Positions 7,684-16,473 of a stretch of DNA of 25,946 bases are shown here, in pieces. Source of the stretch: an uncultured Sutterella sp. (GTDB taxonomy: Bacteria > Pseudomonadota > Gammaproteobacteria > Burkholderiales > Burkholderiaceae_F); NCBI GenBank assembly GCA_900538905.1, contig UPZS01000031.1, forward strand, positions 1-25,946. The letters are read 5' to 3'. The notes under the pieces were generated by a model that made no database searches, was not told the DNA's origin, and saw only the letters and a list, made by a program, of their open reading frames with translations. Position numbers and translations under genes: made by a program. How positions within the stretch are numbered: position 1 is the first letter of the stretch; the number at the start of each line of letters is the position of its first letter.

Positions 7684-8331
7684 ATGCGTCGAGGCATCGG
7701 ACTTTTGGGCGGCAGCTTTGATCCCGTCCACAACGGTCATCTGGCCGTCGCGCGCGGTGCGCTCGAAGCCCTGCGTCTGCAGCGTGTGGATTTTGTACTC
7801 GCTCCGCGCCCGTGGCAGAAATCGGTAGCTACCCCTGTGTGGTTGCGCCTTGAAATGCTTCGCGCAGCCATCGGCAAAAACGAACAATTGGCAGTCTGTA
7901 CCAAGGAACTTGAACGTACGGGAGCCACTTACACAATCGATACGGTGCGCAGCCTGCGCGAAGACTACGGTCCCTCGATGCCGCTTGTTTTGCTCATCGG
8001 CGCCGATCAATGGGAAAATTTCCATACCTGGCGTTGCTGGCAGGAATTGTTCGAGTTTGTGAGTGTCGCGGTTTGCACACGCGAGCAACAAATGAAGAGC
8101 CCCGCTTCCGAAGTAGCTGACTTCGTCGTCAACCGGCAGGTTTCAACTCATGAATTGACGCTGGCTCCGTCCGGCCGATTCGCAACATTTGACATCGCGG
8201 CGCACGCGGCTAGCTCGACGAAAATTCGCACGCTCTTTGCCGCCCGACCTCGCACCGAAGCCTTCAAAGCGCTCGAGACGTGGCTGCCGACATCGGTGGC
8301 GCGCTTGATTGCGCAACACAACGCTTATTGA
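7684..8331 (+). CDS. nadD: Nicotinate-nucleotide adenylyltransferase
   Basis: NadD adenylates nicotinate mononucleotide to form deamido-NAD, a required step of NAD synthesis. The nucleotidyltransferase signature GGSFDPVHNGH lies at residues 9-19. The later LLIGADQWENFHTW segment and the C-terminal SSTKIR motif, the usual ISST-x-IR position, are present. The 215-residue length is normal. No clear ribosome site precedes the ATG. It opens the nadD-rsfS-rlmH-maf cluster. Confidence 0.93.
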   Translation: MRRGIGLLGGSFDPVHNGHLAVARGALEALRLQRVDFVLAPRPWQKSVATPVWLRLEMLRAAIGKNEQLAVCTKELERTGATYTIDTVRSLREDYGPSMPLVLLIGADQWENFHTWRCWQELFEFVSVAVCTREQQMKSPASEVADFVVNRQVSTHELTLAPSGRFATFDIAAHAASSTKIRTLFAARPRTEAFKALETWLPTSVARLIAQHNAY

Positions 8332-8379
8332 TTTTTCGGGACGCTGAAAGCGGCCCTTTACCTACTCAAAAAGGAAAAC

Positions 8380-8775
8380 ATGCTCAACACGGAAGAACTT
8401 TTGAATGTCATCGTCAACGCCCTTGACGATGTTAAAGCCAAGGACATCGTGGTGTTCGACACCACCGGCAAGACAAGCGCCTTTACGCGCGTGGTTGTCT
8501 GCTCGGGCACGAGCAACCGCCAGACGCGCGCGCTCGGCATGTCCGTTTCGCGCGCCGTTCGTGAAGCCGGCGGCAAGGTAAGCGGCCTGGAAGGCAGCGA
8601 TACCGGCGAATGGGTGCTTGTGGACTGCGGTGAAGTTGTGGTGCACTGCATGCAGCCGGCCATGCGTTCTTACTACAATCTTGAAGAACTCTGGGGTCCT
8701 GAGTCGCTCGACATTTCGGCCTACCTCGAATCGCTGGCTGAAAAAAGCACCCACGCGCCCGAAACCGCTCAGTAA
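8380..8775 (+). CDS. rsfS: Ribosomal silencing factor RsfS
   Basis: RsfS binds ribosomal protein uL14 on the 50S subunit and blocks subunit joining, lowering translation during starvation. The 131-residue protein shows DVKAKDIVVFDTTGKT, VVCSGTSNRQTRALG and the GEWVLVDCGEVVVH core typical of the family. A good AAGGA ribosome site lies 5 nt before the ATG. It is followed after 9 bp by rlmH, the nearly universal order. Confidence 0.94.
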   Translation: MLNTEELLNVIVNALDDVKAKDIVVFDTTGKTSAFTRVVVCSGTSNRQTRALGMSVSRAVREAGGKVSGLEGSDTGEWVLVDCGEVVVHCMQPAMRSYYNLEELWGPESLDISAYLESLAEKSTHAPETAQ

Positions 8776-8784
8776 TTCCCGATC

Positions 8785-9255
8785 ATGCACATCACCATCG
8801 TAGCCGTGGGGCAAAAGCTCCCGGCTTGGGCTCAGACCGCTGTTGACGATTATCTGGCTCGCTTTCCCCGCGACTTTACGGTCATCGTGAAAGAAGTCAA
8901 AGCCGAAGCACGCACCGGCGGCAAGCCCGTCGCTCAAGTCATGGCTGCGGAGGCTGAACGCATCGAGCGCGCCGTTCCTGCGGGCGACATCCTGGTTGCC
9001 ATGGACGAACACGGCCGCGACATGACCACGGTCGACTTCTCAAAAAAGATTTCCGGCTGGAAAAACGAGGGCTGCGGCGTCACCTTCATCATCGGCGGCG
9101 CCGACGGTCTCGATCCGGCGCTCAAAGCCAAATCGCGCATGATGCTGCGGCTATCTTCGATGACGCTACCGCACGCGTTTGCCCGAGTTCTGCTAACCGA
9201 GCAGATCTATCGCGCCTGGTCTATTCTTGCCAATCACCCCTATCACCGCGTCTGA
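8785..9255 (+). CDS. rlmH: 23S rRNA (pseudouridine1915-N3)-methyltransferase RlmH
   Basis: RlmH is a SPOUT-class methyltransferase that methylates pseudouridine 1915 in helix 69 of 23S rRNA, acting on assembled 70S ribosomes. The 156-residue protein has the SAM-binding trefoil-knot sequence FIIGGADGLDP near residue 98 and the characteristic C-terminus ending HPYHRV. The gap to maf is only 3 bp, so the two are co-translated. Confidence 0.95.
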   Translation: MHITIVAVGQKLPAWAQTAVDDYLARFPRDFTVIVKEVKAEARTGGKPVAQVMAAEAERIERAVPAGDILVAMDEHGRDMTTVDFSKKISGWKNEGCGVTFIIGGADGLDPALKAKSRMMLRLSSMTLPHAFARVLLTEQIYRAWSILANHPYHRV

Positions 9256-9258
9256 ACC

Positions 9259-9900
9259 ATGCCCGTTTTGTACCTTGCGAGCAAAAGTCCTCGCCGCCGG
9301 GAGATTCTCGCCGGCATGGGAATCTCCGACATTGAAGTGATTCACGCGGGCCCTGCCGTTCTGACAGCTTTTGAGGGTGATGAAACACAACACGACGGCG
9401 AATCCCCTCAGGACTACGTCGTGCGCACGGCTTGCGAAAAAGCTCGTCAGGCCATGGACCGCATCGCAGCCGAAGGCAAACCCTCTTTGCCCGTGTTGGC
9501 AGCAGACACCGTGGTGATCTGCGGCGATGAAATACTGGGAAAACCGGAGGATGCCGCGAAGGCTCGTCTTTTCATGCAGAAACTCTCGGGGCGTACCCAT
9601 GAAGTGCGCACCGCTGTGGTTGTCAGCGACGGAATATCCAAACAGCTGCACGTGGCCGTGAGTGTCTCTCAGGTGACATTCTCAAGACTCTCGTCCAAGC
9701 AAATCGAAGCCTATATTCGTACGGATGAACCATACGACAAAGCCGGCGGCTATGCCATTCAGGGGCTTGCGGGACTGTTCATCGAGCGCATCGAAGGTAG
9801 CTACTCGGGCATCATGGGACTACCCGTCTTCGAAACGGCGCAGCTTCTGGCTGAAGTCGCGCCGCAACTCCTGCCGGACTGCGCATTGACAGGCCGTTAA
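9259..9900 (+). CDS. maf: Maf-family nucleoside triphosphate pyrophosphatase
   Basis: Maf proteins hydrolyse (modified) nucleoside triphosphates to monophosphates and pyrophosphate, a housecleaning role. The 213-residue protein begins with the family motif LASKSPRRREIL. It carries AADTVV near residue 75, GKPEDAAKARLFMQKLSGRTHEV in separate adjoining blocks near 94-116, and YDKAGGYAIQG near 160. The YhdE-type (dTTP/UTP) assignment is likely from context but not certain. In many Burkholderiales the next gene is rng; here a transposase remnant follows instead. Confidence 0.92.
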   Translation: MPVLYLASKSPRRREILAGMGISDIEVIHAGPAVLTAFEGDETQHDGESPQDYVVRTACEKARQAMDRIAAEGKPSLPVLAADTVVICGDEILGKPEDAAKARLFMQKLSGRTHEVRTAVVVSDGISKQLHVAVSVSQVTFSRLSSKQIEAYIRTDEPYDKAGGYAIQGLAGLFIERIEGSYSGIMGLPVFETAQLLAEVAPQLLPDCALTGR

Positions 9901-9943
9901 TCTTCCTTTTCTTTCGTCGCCACGTGTCTTAGCCTGAAAAAAG

Positions 9944-9975
9944 TTGACACTTTCCGCAAAGGAAAAACGTGTCAA
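9944..9975. repeat. Inverted repeat beside the transposase remnant (possible insertion-sequence end)
   Basis: TTGACAC (9944-9950) and GTGTCAA (9969-9975) are perfect inverted copies. Inside them TTTCC (9951-9955) pairs with GGAAA (9961-9965), giving a longer imperfect hairpin. It directly precedes the OrfA remnant, so it may be the left end or control site of the former element. No matching right end was found downstream, so this is tentative. Confidence 0.4.
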
Positions 9976-9977
9976 AA

Positions 9978-10374
9978 ATGGATGAGAACGATTTTGTAGG
10001 AACGGGCAACTGGCAGTTTTGTGCAAAATGGGGTCAACGGGCCCTGCCCGATGAACGTGCTGAAGCTGTGAGACAACTGCTCGAGAAAGCAAACGGTTGA
10101 GCAAATCGTTTCGCGCTTCAATCTCAGCAGCGCTCAAGTCGTCTACGGATGGATTGGTCGCCACATCGAGGAGATTTTATTGTCCGACACCCCAAAAGAA
10201 CCCGAGACCGACAACAAGGAACTCCCCTTGTCTGAGGCCCTCAAAGAGATCAAGCGGCTTAAAAAGGCTCTGGATCTTGAGAAGATGCGCAGTGCCGGGT
10301 ACTCTCACATGATTGAACTTGCCGAGCAGCAGTTCAACATTCCGATCCGAAAAAAATCTGGCACCAAACAGTAG
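9978..10374 (+). pseudogene. IS3-like transposase OrfA remnant, frameshifted
   Basis: Two reading frames together give one OrfA-like protein. The first frame runs from ATG 9978 (with GTGNWQFCAKWGQRALPDER) to TGA 10098-10100. From 10093 the next frame continues TVEQIVSRFNLSSAQVVYGW, a helix-turn-helix, then a Leu-rich coiled coil (ALKEIKRLKKALDLEKM). It ends with IPIRKKSGTKQ, a typical OrfA tail. One extra A in the run at 10091-10093 explains the break. A TTG at 10180 could restart the C-terminal part, but that lacks the helix-turn-helix. No OrfB catalytic gene follows, so the element is dead. It is tentative whether the shift is decay or programmed. Confidence 0.7.
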
Positions 10375-10446
10375 GCTGGCTGCGTAGCACTTGGCCTCGC
10401 ATCAGTTTGGACAAGTGCTGTATCTGCCAAACCTTACATCAACCGT

Positions 10447-11292
10447 TCAGGAGCCCGGTCTTATGCGTCGGCTATGCCGATCAAACCAACCGGAGAGGTT
10501 GTCCATCACCTCAATGTGTACCGAGCCAAGTACCGGAAAACTTTCTGTCAGACGTGTCTGAATACCTCCCAGTTCCTTCGATGAGAAACGGTTGGCAGAG
10601 GCAACATGCAGCAATGGCTGATCTCCGAGCCAACGCAAACGAAACCCCGCTTTCAGTTCGGGCAGTTCGGAAAGAAAATCTTCGACCTGCTGCGTCAGAC
10701 GCAACCGTCGCGCATCAGGCGCGTCGCCATAGTCAAAGCGCGTCAGCAGACAGGGTCGTGCAGGCTGTTGAGGATCAGGCAACCCAAGCAACGCCGCGGC
10801 CGCCCGAATCATGGGTTTCGTGAGGCCCGCATCGGCCAAGGGTGTATGCACCCCCAACTCCTTTATTGCTCGGCTTCCGGGACGGAAAACCAATGCATCG
10901 CTGGCGTTGCTGCCGTCGCACAAAGGTGCCGGCGCTTGCTTTTGCAAAAACGAAAAGATCGACCGTTTACAGACGTAGCAACGGTTGCGTCCGGCCGCGG
11001 CCAACTCTTCAGGTGACGGCAAAGGAGGATGCACCACACGAACCGTCAAGCCCATGGCCTGCGCCCGATCGACGGCGTCCTGAGATTCCGTCAGCGACAC
11101 GTGTGCGGCAGACGCGTGAAGCAGCTCAACTTCCAACCCACATCTGGAAGCAAAAAAAGCCAGGAAACGACTGTCCAGCCCGCCGGAATATGCAATGCAA
11201 AGACGATTGTTCTCTGCCGTGTTTTTGAGCACGTCTCGCAGACGCTGTAACGCGCGTTCGATTTCTTCGTTTTGAATCATATTAGCAGCCAT
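10447..11292 (-). CDS. larE: LarE-like ATP-dependent sulfur transferase (PP-loop family)
   Basis: LarE supplies sulfur during synthesis of the nickel-pincer nucleotide cofactor (first known from lactate racemase), in some members by sacrificing its own Cys. The 281-residue protein has the PP-loop SGGLDS (36-41), RCYVCK (104-109), CDGSNASDALVFRPGSRA (125-142), KELGVHTPLADAGLTK, and Cys181 in ARPCLLTRFDYG, aligning with the sacrificial Cys of LarE. ATG 11292 was chosen because AGGA lies just upstream; an in-frame TTG at 11322 and ATG 11280 are alternatives. It lies 62 bp after miaA on the same strand, so it may be co-transcribed. No larB, larC or lar substrate enzyme is in the window, so the exact role is uncertain. 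Confidence 0.8.
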   Translation of the reverse strand: MAANMIQNEEIERALQRLRDVLKNTAENNRLCIAYSGGLDSRFLAFFASRCGLEVELLHASAAHVSLTESQDAVDRAQAMGLTVRVVHPPLPSPEELAAAGRNRCYVCKRSIFSFLQKQAPAPLCDGSNASDALVFRPGSRAIKELGVHTPLADAGLTKPMIRAAAALLGLPDPQQPARPCLLTRFDYGDAPDARRLRLTQQVEDFLSELPELKAGFRLRWLGDQPLLHVASANRFSSKELGGIQTRLTESFPVLGSVHIEVMDNLSGWFDRHSRRIRPGS

Positions 11293-11354
11293 TTTCCTGC
11301 TTTTACACTCAATTAAGCACAAAACCGATCATTTTCCAGCGATCTGACGTCAAC

Positions 11355-12293
11355 TTAATCCAGATTCGGATCCGCCATCTGACGCAGCTTGTCCTTAATC
11401 GTTGTCAAAGGCGTTTCATAAGGATCAAACGTCACCACACCGGGCATGGAGCGCAGCCAAGTGATCTGGCGCTTGGCAAGCTGCCGCGTCGCCGCTTTTC
11501 CGCTTTCCAGAAACTGTTCGAAATCCGTTTCGCCCTTGAGGTGCGCAATCGCCTGACGATAACCGACGGCGCGCATGGACGGCAGATTTTCATCAAATCC
11601 GGGATGTGCCATGAGCGTGCGAACCTCGTCAAGAAAACCGGCCTTGACCATGGCATCAAAGCGCTTGCCGATCATCTCGTGCAGTTTGGCTCGATCCTGC
11701 GGAAAAAGTGCCGCCACGGCAAGCGTGGGATCGTAGCTCTTGGCTCCGGTATGCAGACTCGAGAGCGGCTTTCCGGTGATCTCAAACACTTCCAGAGCGC
11801 GTCCGACGCGCTGCCGATCGTTGGGGGCAAGACGCGCGGCCGTTATGGGATCAACCTGGGTCAGCCGCTCGTGCATGGCTGGCCACCCGAGCTCCTCGCC
11901 CAGCGCCGTGATACGTTCTCGAACCGAGGGATCCGTTGCCGGACTTTCATCCATCCCCTCTCTCAGGGCTTTGGCATACAGCATCGTTCCGCCCACCAAC
12001 AGAGGGTATCGATCTCGCCCCGAGATCTCACCGATGAGCCGCTCGGCATCTTCGGCAAATGCAGCGGCGCTGTAGCTTTCTTCAATATCAAGAATATCGA
12101 TCAAATGATGGGGAACTCCGCCTTGTTCTTCCTTAGTGGGTTTGGCTGTGCCGATATCCATACCACGATAGATCAGAGCCGAATCGACGGAAATGATTTC
12201 CGCTGCAAACTCACGGGCCAACATCAGAGAAACGGCGGTCTTGCCGCAAGCCGTAGGACCGAGAAGCATCAGCGCACGAGGTTTTTCGCTCAT
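11355..12293 (-). CDS. miaA: tRNA dimethylallyltransferase
   Basis: MiaA adds an isopentenyl group to A37 of tRNAs that read codons starting with U. The 312-residue protein has the P-loop GPTACGKT (12-19), the [17 protein letters not shown] motif (37-53), [14 protein letters not shown] near residue 102 and the C-terminal KRQITWLR motif. The start at 12293 overlaps the mutL stop by one base (TGATG), so translation is coupled. Upstream in-frame sequence lies inside mutL and does not resemble MiaA. mutL-miaA is a conserved proteobacterial pair; hfq, which follows in E. coli, is absent here and larE follows instead. Confidence 0.95.
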   Translation of the reverse strand: MSEKPRALMLLGPTACGKTAVSLMLAREFAAEIISVDSALIYRGMDIGTAKPTKEEQGGVPHHLIDILDIEESYSAAAFAEDAERLIGEISGRDRYPLLVGGTMLYAKALREGMDESPATDPSVRERITALGEELGWPAMHERLTQVDPITAARLAPNDRQRVGRALEVFEITGKPLSSLHTGAKSYDPTLAVAALFPQDRAKLHEMIGKRFDAMVKAGFLDEVRTLMAHPGFDENLPSMRAVGYRQAIAHLKGETDFEQFLESGKAATRQLAKRQITWLRSMPGVVTFDPYETPLTTIKDKLRQMADPNLD

Positions 12294-14176
12294 CACTTGC
12301 CTCGCATAAAAAGCTTGTCGAGGTCGGCAAGCGTCAATTGCGTCCAGGTCGGACGACCGTGATTGCACTGATCGGCGCGATCGGTACATTCCATCTCGCG
12401 CAAAAGCGCATCCATTTCCTGCAGTGTCAATTCGCGATGGGCACGCACCGAACCGTGACAAGCCATGGTGGCAAGGCATTCGTTTCGAAGCTGCTCGGTC
12501 AGAGCCGAATCACCAAAGCGAGCAAAATCTTCCAGCAGATGCGTCACCAGATCTGCCGCATCAAACTTGCCACGCGCAAGAATCGCCGGCAGCGCCCTCA
12601 ACGTCAACGAGTTTTCACCTGCCGCCGTCACTTCCAGTCCCAGAGGAGCAAACTTCTCCTTATGCTCCTCAAAAAGCGCCATGGTCTCATCGCTTACCTT
12701 AAAGACCGTCGGCACCAACAGCTGCGTGATGTCCGTGCCGACCGAAGTTGCTTTGAGCTTTTCGTATGTCACGCGTTCGTGCGCAGCGTGCATATCGACG
12801 ATCACAAGCCCTTCGCTGTTTTCAGCTAGCACATATATTCCCGCGATTTGCGCAATCGGCCGACCCAACGGCTGATTGTGCGCTGTGGCCTGAGCCAAAA
12901 GGTCTGCAAAAACAGGCTTAGAAGGTTCGGCGGAAGGAGAGGGATTCGAACCCTCGGCTGTCAGTGAGGTATGCGATCCTCCGTACAGATTGAGCCACTG
13001 TTGTTCGGTCAGAGGCTTGGGCGTGTTGCTGCTCACAGAGGAACGCTCAAAGCGTCGGCTCGAAGCATAGGAACCGGACACCGGACGCTGTGCCGGAATT
13101 TCCAACGGCTGAGATACAGACATCGGCTCGATCGGATGACTACCGGGCAAACTGACAGGCGCCTGTTCGCCCGCGCCGTGCGCAATCGCCCGCATGATGG
13201 CCGAAGACACAAAACTGTGCACCAATTGGCCGTCACGAAAACGCACTTCGCTTTTTTGCGGATGGACGTTGACGTCAACGCGAGACGGGTTGATCGAAAG
13301 CGACAGCACAAACATCGGCTGCGCCTGTACGTGCAGCACATCGGCATAAGCCGTTTTGACGGCATGCTGCAGTACGCGATCACGGATGAACCGGCCGTTG
13401 ACAAAGAAAAACTGTTTGTCGGCTCGACTGCGCGCGGCTGTGGGCAACCCCACCCATCCTTCGAGATGAAGTCCCGGGGCATCAGCCGAGATCGGTCGGC
13501 AGGCGTCCTTGAACTCCTCAGGCATCACGGCAAACACGCGCTCGGCTGTGGGCTGAGCCGACAGATGCAGACTCGCCCGCCCGTTCGTAAAGACGCGGAA
13601 GCGTACCGAAGGATTGGCCAAAGCCATACGTTCGATCTGAGTAAGAATATGCGCGGTTTCGGTCGCTGGCGACTTCAAAAACTTGCGTCGGGCGGGCGTC
13701 AAATAAAAAAGGTCCTTCACTTCAATGCGAGTGCCTTTTTGGCCGGCCGCCGGAACAATGCCGTCGCGGCTGATGGCCCAGGCTTCTTCAGCCTCGACCG
13801 TTCGGCTTGTGATCGTCACGTCGGCTACCGAATCGATGGAAGCCAGCGCTTCCCCTCGGAAGCCGAAACTCGCGACGCTCTCAAGATCAGTGAGCGTACG
13901 GATTTTGCTTGTGGCGTGACGCTTAAGGGCCAGCGGCAGGTCTTCCTTAGGGATCCCGCAGCCGTTGTCGGCCACCACGATGCGCTTAATGCCGCCCTCT
14001 TCCAGACGGACTTCAATATCCGTTGCACCGGCGTCCAATGAATTTTCGACCAACTCCTTGACAACGGAAGCCGGACGCTCGATCACTTCGCCCGCAGCAA
14101 TCTGGCTGATCAGCCGATCGGAAAGTTCCTGAATCTTTCGCGGTGCCGTCGGCTCCCGCTGCAGTTCTTCACTCAT
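12293..14176 (-). CDS. mutL: DNA mismatch repair protein MutL (endonuclease-type)
   Basis: MutL couples MutS mismatch recognition to strand removal. The 627-residue protein has the GHKL ATPase motifs: [10 protein letters not shown] (44-53), DNGCGI (70-75), GFRGEAL (105-111). A low-complexity linker (about 335-430) follows. The C-terminal domain carries [12 protein letters not shown] (461-472), matching the nicking-endonuclease motif DQHA-x2-E-x4-E, plus ACHGS (572-576) and CNHGRP (604-609). It is therefore probably a self-nicking MutL, unlike E. coli MutL, which needs MutH. ATG 14176 was chosen over the upstream TTG 14197. A TACAAT -10-like element lies at 14214-14219. The linker DNA includes a tRNA-like sequence (12931-12955). 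Confidence 0.95.
   Translation of the reverse strand: MSEELQREPTAPRKIQELSDRLISQIAAGEVIERPASVVKELVENSLDAGATDIEVRLEEGGIKRIVVADNGCGIPKEDLPLALKRHATSKIRTLTDLESVASFGFRGEALASIDSVADVTITSRTVEAEEAWAISRDGIVPAAGQKGTRIEVKDLFYLTPARRKFLKSPATETAHILTQIERMALANPSVRFRVFTNGRASLHLSAQPTAERVFAVMPEEFKDACRPISADAPGLHLEGWVGLPTAARSRADKQFFFVNGRFIRDRVLQHAVKTAYADVLHVQAQPMFVLSLSINPSRVDVNVHPQKSEVRFRDGQLVHSFVSSAIMRAIAHGAGEQAPVSLPGSHPIEPMSVSQPLEIPAQRPVSGSYASSRRFERSSVSSNTPKPLTEQQWLNLYGGSHTSLTAEGSNPSPSAEPSKPVFADLLAQATAHNQPLGRPIAQIAGIYVLAENSEGLVIVDMHAAHERVTYEKLKATSVGTDITQLLVPTVFKVSDETMALFEEHKEKFAPLGLEVTAAGENSLTLRALPAILARGKFDAADLVTHLLEDFARFGDSALTEQLRNECLATMACHGSVRAHRELTLQEMDALLREMECTDRADQCNHGRPTWTQLTLADLDKLFMRGK
12931..12955 (-). 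other. tRNA-Ser 3'-end look-alike inside mutL
   Basis: On the minus strand, 12955-12939 reads GAGGGTTCGAATCCCTC, a complete T-arm (5-bp stem around TTCGAAT). It continues TCCTTCCG (12938-12931), then CC, resembling the acceptor and start of the CCA end of bacterial tRNA-Ser. It encodes MutL residues 408-416 in the linker. No D-arm, anticodon arm or matching 5' acceptor strand lies within the preceding 100 nt, so this is not a tRNA gene. Confidence 0.5.
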
Positions 14177-14244
14177 GAAAAAAATTCTCAAATACAAAAA
14201 TCAATTCAGAAGGATTGTACTAGTCAGACTCCGCGCTCGGCACT

Positions 14245-14267
14245 CGCTTTTTCCATATTGGAAAGCG
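14245..14267. promoter_or_regulatory. Palindrome in the divergent mutL/dedA region, possible operator
   Basis: TTTCCA-TAT-TGGAAA (14250-14264) is a perfect palindrome. It extends to CGCTTT...AAAGCG-type arms (14245-14267) with a two-T bulge. It lies in the 295-bp region between mutL (-) and the DedA gene (+), about 30 bp upstream of the mutL -10-like element. No gene is seen in this region. Confidence 0.35.
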
Positions 14268-14471
14268 TCTGCTTTCGCTTGTTTTGCCTTTGCAGTGGCG
14301 CTACGCGGCAATCTTCAGCAACCTTCTTGACGCGAACGTTACAACAGTGCAAAAGCGCTGTGATATTCTTAGCAGGCCTTGCAGAAGCGCCTGCATTTTT
14401 TTCGGCGCTTTCTTTTGTTTATTGCCCGCGCCGCCTTCTGTTTTCTCTCGGCGCCACGAAGAAAGAAAAAC

Positions 14472-15152
14472 ATGGACATCACAAGTCTCATTCTGGAGCT
14501 TTTCACCAACGCCGATCACTTCCTTATGGTGCTCGCCACCGAATACGGCTGGTTCGTTTATCTGGCGATGTTCCTGATTTTCTTTCTGGAAACGGGCATT
14601 GTGGTGTTGGCTTTCTTGCCGGGCGACTCGCTGCTCTTTGTTTCAGGTACCGTCGCTGCAGCCGGTACCATGAGTCCCTGGGGATTAATGCTTGCCGTGA
14701 TTATCGGAGCGTGTCTGGGCAACACGTTGGGATTTCATACCGGCCGCTGGCTCGGCAACAAAATCTACGACGGCTCCATCAGCTGGATTGACATTGAAAA
14801 ACTGCGCAAGACGCAGATCTTCTACGAAAAGCACGGCGGCAAGACGATCGTGCTTGCTCGTTTCGTGCCGATCGTACGAGCTTTTGCCCCGTTGGTGGCC
14901 GGTGCCGCTCGCATGAGCATGGCCCGCTTTGAGCTTTACAGCGCTCTGGGCGCCTGCATCTGGGCCGTCTCTTTGATCGGTGTGGGTTATCTTTTCGGCA
15001 ACATCCCGATCGTCAAGAACAATCTCTCGATGATTCTCTTGCTGGGCGTCATCGCCGCTGCCATGGGTCCCGTGGTTGTGGCTATCGGCTGGAAATACGT
15101 TCACATCCTTGCCGACAAGCTGCGCCGTCAGGACAAGATGGAACGATCCTAA
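14472..15152 (+). CDS. DedA-family membrane protein
   Basis: DedA/VTT-domain proteins are inner-membrane proteins; some members recycle undecaprenyl phosphate across the membrane. The 226-residue protein has several hydrophobic segments, and the family motifs FLPGDSLLF near residue 51 and GGKTIVLARFVPIVRAFAP near 120-138, where the conserved Arg and Pro residues lie. ATG 14472 gives the usual length; in-frame upstream sequence is not family-like. The ribosome site is weak (GAAAG). A bidirectional terminator separates it from the convergent pgk. Confidence 0.9.
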   Translation: MDITSLILELFTNADHFLMVLATEYGWFVYLAMFLIFFLETGIVVLAFLPGDSLLFVSGTVAAAGTMSPWGLMLAVIIGACLGNTLGFHTGRWLGNKIYDGSISWIDIEKLRKTQIFYEKHGGKTIVLARFVPIVRAFAPLVAGAARMSMARFELYSALGACIWAVSLIGVGYLFGNIPIVKNNLSMILLLGVIAAAMGPVVVAIGWKYVHILADKLRRQDKMERS

Positions 15153-15182
15153 ACGGTTCTGTTTTACTTCAGCCATCGACAA

Positions 15183-15217
15183 AAAGGCACCGATTCCGCT
15201 GGAGAACCGGTGCCTTT
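15183..15217. terminator. Bidirectional terminator between the DedA gene and pgk
   Basis: AAAGGCACCG (15183-15192) and CGGTGCCTTT (15208-15217) are perfect 10-bp inverted copies around a 15-nt loop. A and T runs at the two sides give a short U-tract in both directions, as expected between convergent genes. Confidence 0.75.
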
Positions 15218-15242
15218 CGTTTAGGTTAACAGCAAGCTCGCC

Positions 15243-16448
15243 TTACTTGGCTGCGCACTGCTGCAGCACGGCAATCGCCGGCAGACTCTTGCCTTCCAGG
15301 AATTCCAGGAACGCACCGCCGCCGGTGGAGATATAACTCACCTTGTCGGCCACACCGAAAACGGAAACGGCAGAAACCGTATCGCCGCCGCCCGCAATCG
15401 AGAAGGCGCCGTCGGAAGTTGCCTGAGCAATCGCCTTGGCAAGTTCGGCCGTACCCTGAGCGTAGGGAGCCATTTCAAAGACGCCGACCGGACCATTCCA
15501 GACGATCGTCTTGGCCTTCGAAACATAGTCAGCCAGGATCTGAGCGGTCTTCGGACCCACGTCAAGAATCATTTCGTCGTCGGCCACATCTTCAACCGCG
15601 CAGGTGCGATACGGACCTTCAGGCGAGAAGTTCTTGGCGGCAACCACATCAACAGGCAGCGGCAACGTAGCACCCTTAGCCTTGAGCGTTTCCAGAACCT
15701 TCTTGCATTCGTCAACGAGCTCGGGCTCGGCAAGCGACTTGCCCACTTTGTAGCCGGCAGCCAACAGGAACGTGTTGGCAATACCGCCGCCTACAATAAG
15801 CTGATCAACCTTCTGAGCGAGATTGTTGAGGATGGTGAGCTTGGTCGAAACCTTCGAACCGCCGACGATAGCCACCAAGGGATGCTCGGCCTGAGCCACA
15901 GCCTTGGTAAGCGCTTCGATTTCAGAAGCCATCAGGGGGCCGGCGCAAGCCACGGAAGCAAAACGGGCCACACCTTCGGTCGAAGCTTGAGCGCGGTGAG
16001 CCGTGCCGAAAGCGTCGTTCACATAGACATCACACAACGCGGCGTAGGCTTTGGCGAGTTCCTCGTTGTTCTTCTTTTCGCCCTTGTTGCAGCGGCAGTT
16101 TTCAAGCATCACCACCTGGCCGGGCTTGATCTGCACGCCCTCTTCCAAATAACGGCGCGACAGCGTAATGGGCACACCCACGAGTTCGCTCATACGAACG
16201 GTGATGCCGGCCAGAGAATCTTCCGGACGGCATTCGCCTTCGGTGGGTCGACCCAAGTGACTCATCACCATAACGGCGGCGCCGGCGTCCAAAGCCAGGC
16301 GAATGGCAGGCACGCTGGCAATCAGTCGGGTTTCATCGGTGATGTTGCCCGCTTCGTCGCGCGGGGCATTCAAATCGGAACGGATCAGCACGCGCTTGCC
16401 GGCGAGAGCGCCTTGCTTGGCAAGCGATTCCAGGGTCAGGACTTGCAT
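15243..16448 (-). CDS. pgk: Phosphoglycerate kinase
   Basis: Pgk makes ATP and 3-phosphoglycerate from 1,3-bisphosphoglycerate in glycolysis. The 401-residue protein shows the N-terminal [10 protein letters not shown] motif near residue 20 and SHLGRPT near 63. It also carries [14 protein letters not shown] near 150, GGSKVSTK near 196 and the nucleotide-binding GGGDTVSAV near 361. It is the last gene of the tkt-gapA-pgk set and is separated from gapA by 82 bp containing a hairpin terminator, so its expression may be partly uncoupled from gapA. Confidence 0.96.
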   Translation of the reverse strand: MQVLTLESLAKQGALAGKRVLIRSDLNAPRDEAGNITDETRLIASVPAIRLALDAGAAVMVMSHLGRPTEGECRPEDSLAGITVRMSELVGVPITLSRRYLEEGVQIKPGQVVMLENCRCNKGEKKNNEELAKAYAALCDVYVNDAFGTAHRAQASTEGVARFASVACAGPLMASEIEALTKAVAQAEHPLVAIVGGSKVSTKLTILNNLAQKVDQLIVGGGIANTFLLAAGYKVGKSLAEPELVDECKKVLETLKAKGATLPLPVDVVAAKNFSPEGPYRTCAVEDVADDEMILDVGPKTAQILADYVSKAKTIVWNGPVGVFEMAPYAQGTAELAKAIAQATSDGAFSIAGGGDTVSAVSVFGVADKVSYISTGGGAFLEFLEGKSLPAIAVLQQCAAK

Positions 16449-16473
16449 AACTCTGAGTCTCTATAGGAATTTT

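Noticed and set aside
10407..10823. Plus-strand frame with several Cys after the OrfA remnant, considered as an OrfB or zinc-binding fragment.
   Set aside because: Most of it is antisense to larE, and no DDE transposase motif is present.
12931..13030. A complete tRNA-Ser gene on the minus strand inside mutL.
   Set aside because: Only the T-arm and acceptor end match; the D-arm, anticodon arm and 5' acceptor strand are missing.
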